Of a DNA stretch of 64,000 nt, positions 63,920 to 64,000 are shown in pieces. The translations under genes were made by a program, and so were the position numbers. Below the pieces are notes generated by a model. It was given only the letters and a program-made list of their open reading frames with translations. It had not been told where the DNA came from and did not search any database. Position 1 is the first letter of the stretch, and each line of letters opens with the position of its first letter. Source of the DNA: Anabaena sp051781005 (GTDB taxonomy: Bacteria; Cyanobacteriota; Cyanobacteriia; Cyanobacteriales; Nostocaceae). The DNA is taken from contig NZ_JBPWOA010000006.1 of the NCBI RefSeq assembly GCF_051781005.1, forward strand, positions 1-64,000, given 5' to 3'.

Positions 63920-64000
63920 ATGGTTCAAGAACTGGAACGTAAACGCCAGAGTGCATCTTTTCCCGAATCTGCCCCAGCAGCCAATCCTGTGTTTTTTAGA
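63920..64000 (+). CDS. 5' end of a gene, possibly class II ribonucleotide reductase
   Basis: Only 27 codons lie in the window (MVQELERKRQSASFPESA, then PAANPVFFR). From memory this resembles the start of cyanobacterial adenosylcobalamin-dependent ribonucleoside-diphosphate reductase (NrdJ), where a (T/S)APA-NPVFFRTYSR stretch opens the protein. The call rests on this short match only. The frame is open to the window edge. Confidence 0.45.
   Translation, partial: MVQELERKRQSASFPESAPAANPVFFR

Overview
The window looks like chromosomal DNA of a filamentous, Nostoc/Anabaena-type cyanobacterium. This rests on AT-rich DNA with scattered HIP1 octamers (GCGATCGC, e.g. 6583, 12919, 13900, 14161), many tracts of 7-bp tandem repeats in spacers, a cyanobacterial ndhA-ndhI-ndhG-ndhE operon, an Hstk-type Ser/Thr-His double kinase, a large NRPS, several IS families and two Yfr1-like small RNAs. 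The assignment comes from sequence character only; no database was searched.

Layout. 0-3.7 kb is an insertion graveyard: an Mrr-like nuclease gene is cut by two abutting insertion sequences, both with damaged transposases, followed by a decayed antitoxin-like gene. 3.8-9.9 kb is housekeeping: sixA, gltA, ndhA-I-G-E and nadK. 10.4-17.5 kb holds an OlsB-like N-acyltransferase, a DM13 lipoprotein, a two-component pair and an arsenic block (arsM, PiT permease, arsS). 17.6-18.0 kb carries two tandem Yfr1-like RNAs. 18.4-35.3 kb is a secondary-metabolism island: an 1823-aa kinase/ATPase/GAF/histidine kinase, a 2966-aa two-module NRPS ending in a reductase, a phytanoyl-CoA-type dioxygenase and a quinone-reductase-like MDR enzyme. 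35.3-46 kb contains a pentapeptide-repeat membrane protein, ilvH, a BON protein, a hydrolase, infC, an MFS-HEAT fusion and a CPA1 antiporter. 47.2-51.6 kb is a second insertion-damaged zone: a dead IS982-like element, then a repeat-protein gene split by an intact IS701-type element and further broken by a stop codon. 51.7-64 kb returns to ordinary genes (SemiSWEET, radical SAM, hrcA, rhodanese, DUF3352, cysE, L,D-transpeptidase, an FMN-binding protein, an Rpn/DUF2887 nuclease-like gene) and the 5' end of a gene that may be nrdJ.

How genes work together. ndhA/I/G/E form part of the NDH-1 membrane and connecting arms, with NAD kinase 6 bp downstream. ArsM (arsenite methylation) and ArsS (radical SAM) are the known arsenosugar pair, here flanking a phosphate-type permease that could also carry arsenate. 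The NRPS with its embedded N-methyltransferase and terminal reductase suggests a short reductively released peptide containing an N-methylated residue, perhaps N-methylglycine. The dioxygenase and MDR enzyme are candidate tailoring steps.

Most striking observations: the tandem Yfr1-like pair; a ~34-nt palindrome inserted in frame inside the NRPS A2 domain; two genes that can be rebuilt exactly by removing insertion elements; 7-bp repeats in three spacers of the ndh operon that also supply the C-terminal codons of NdhI; and a signal peptide apparently encoded by an intergenic-type repeat.
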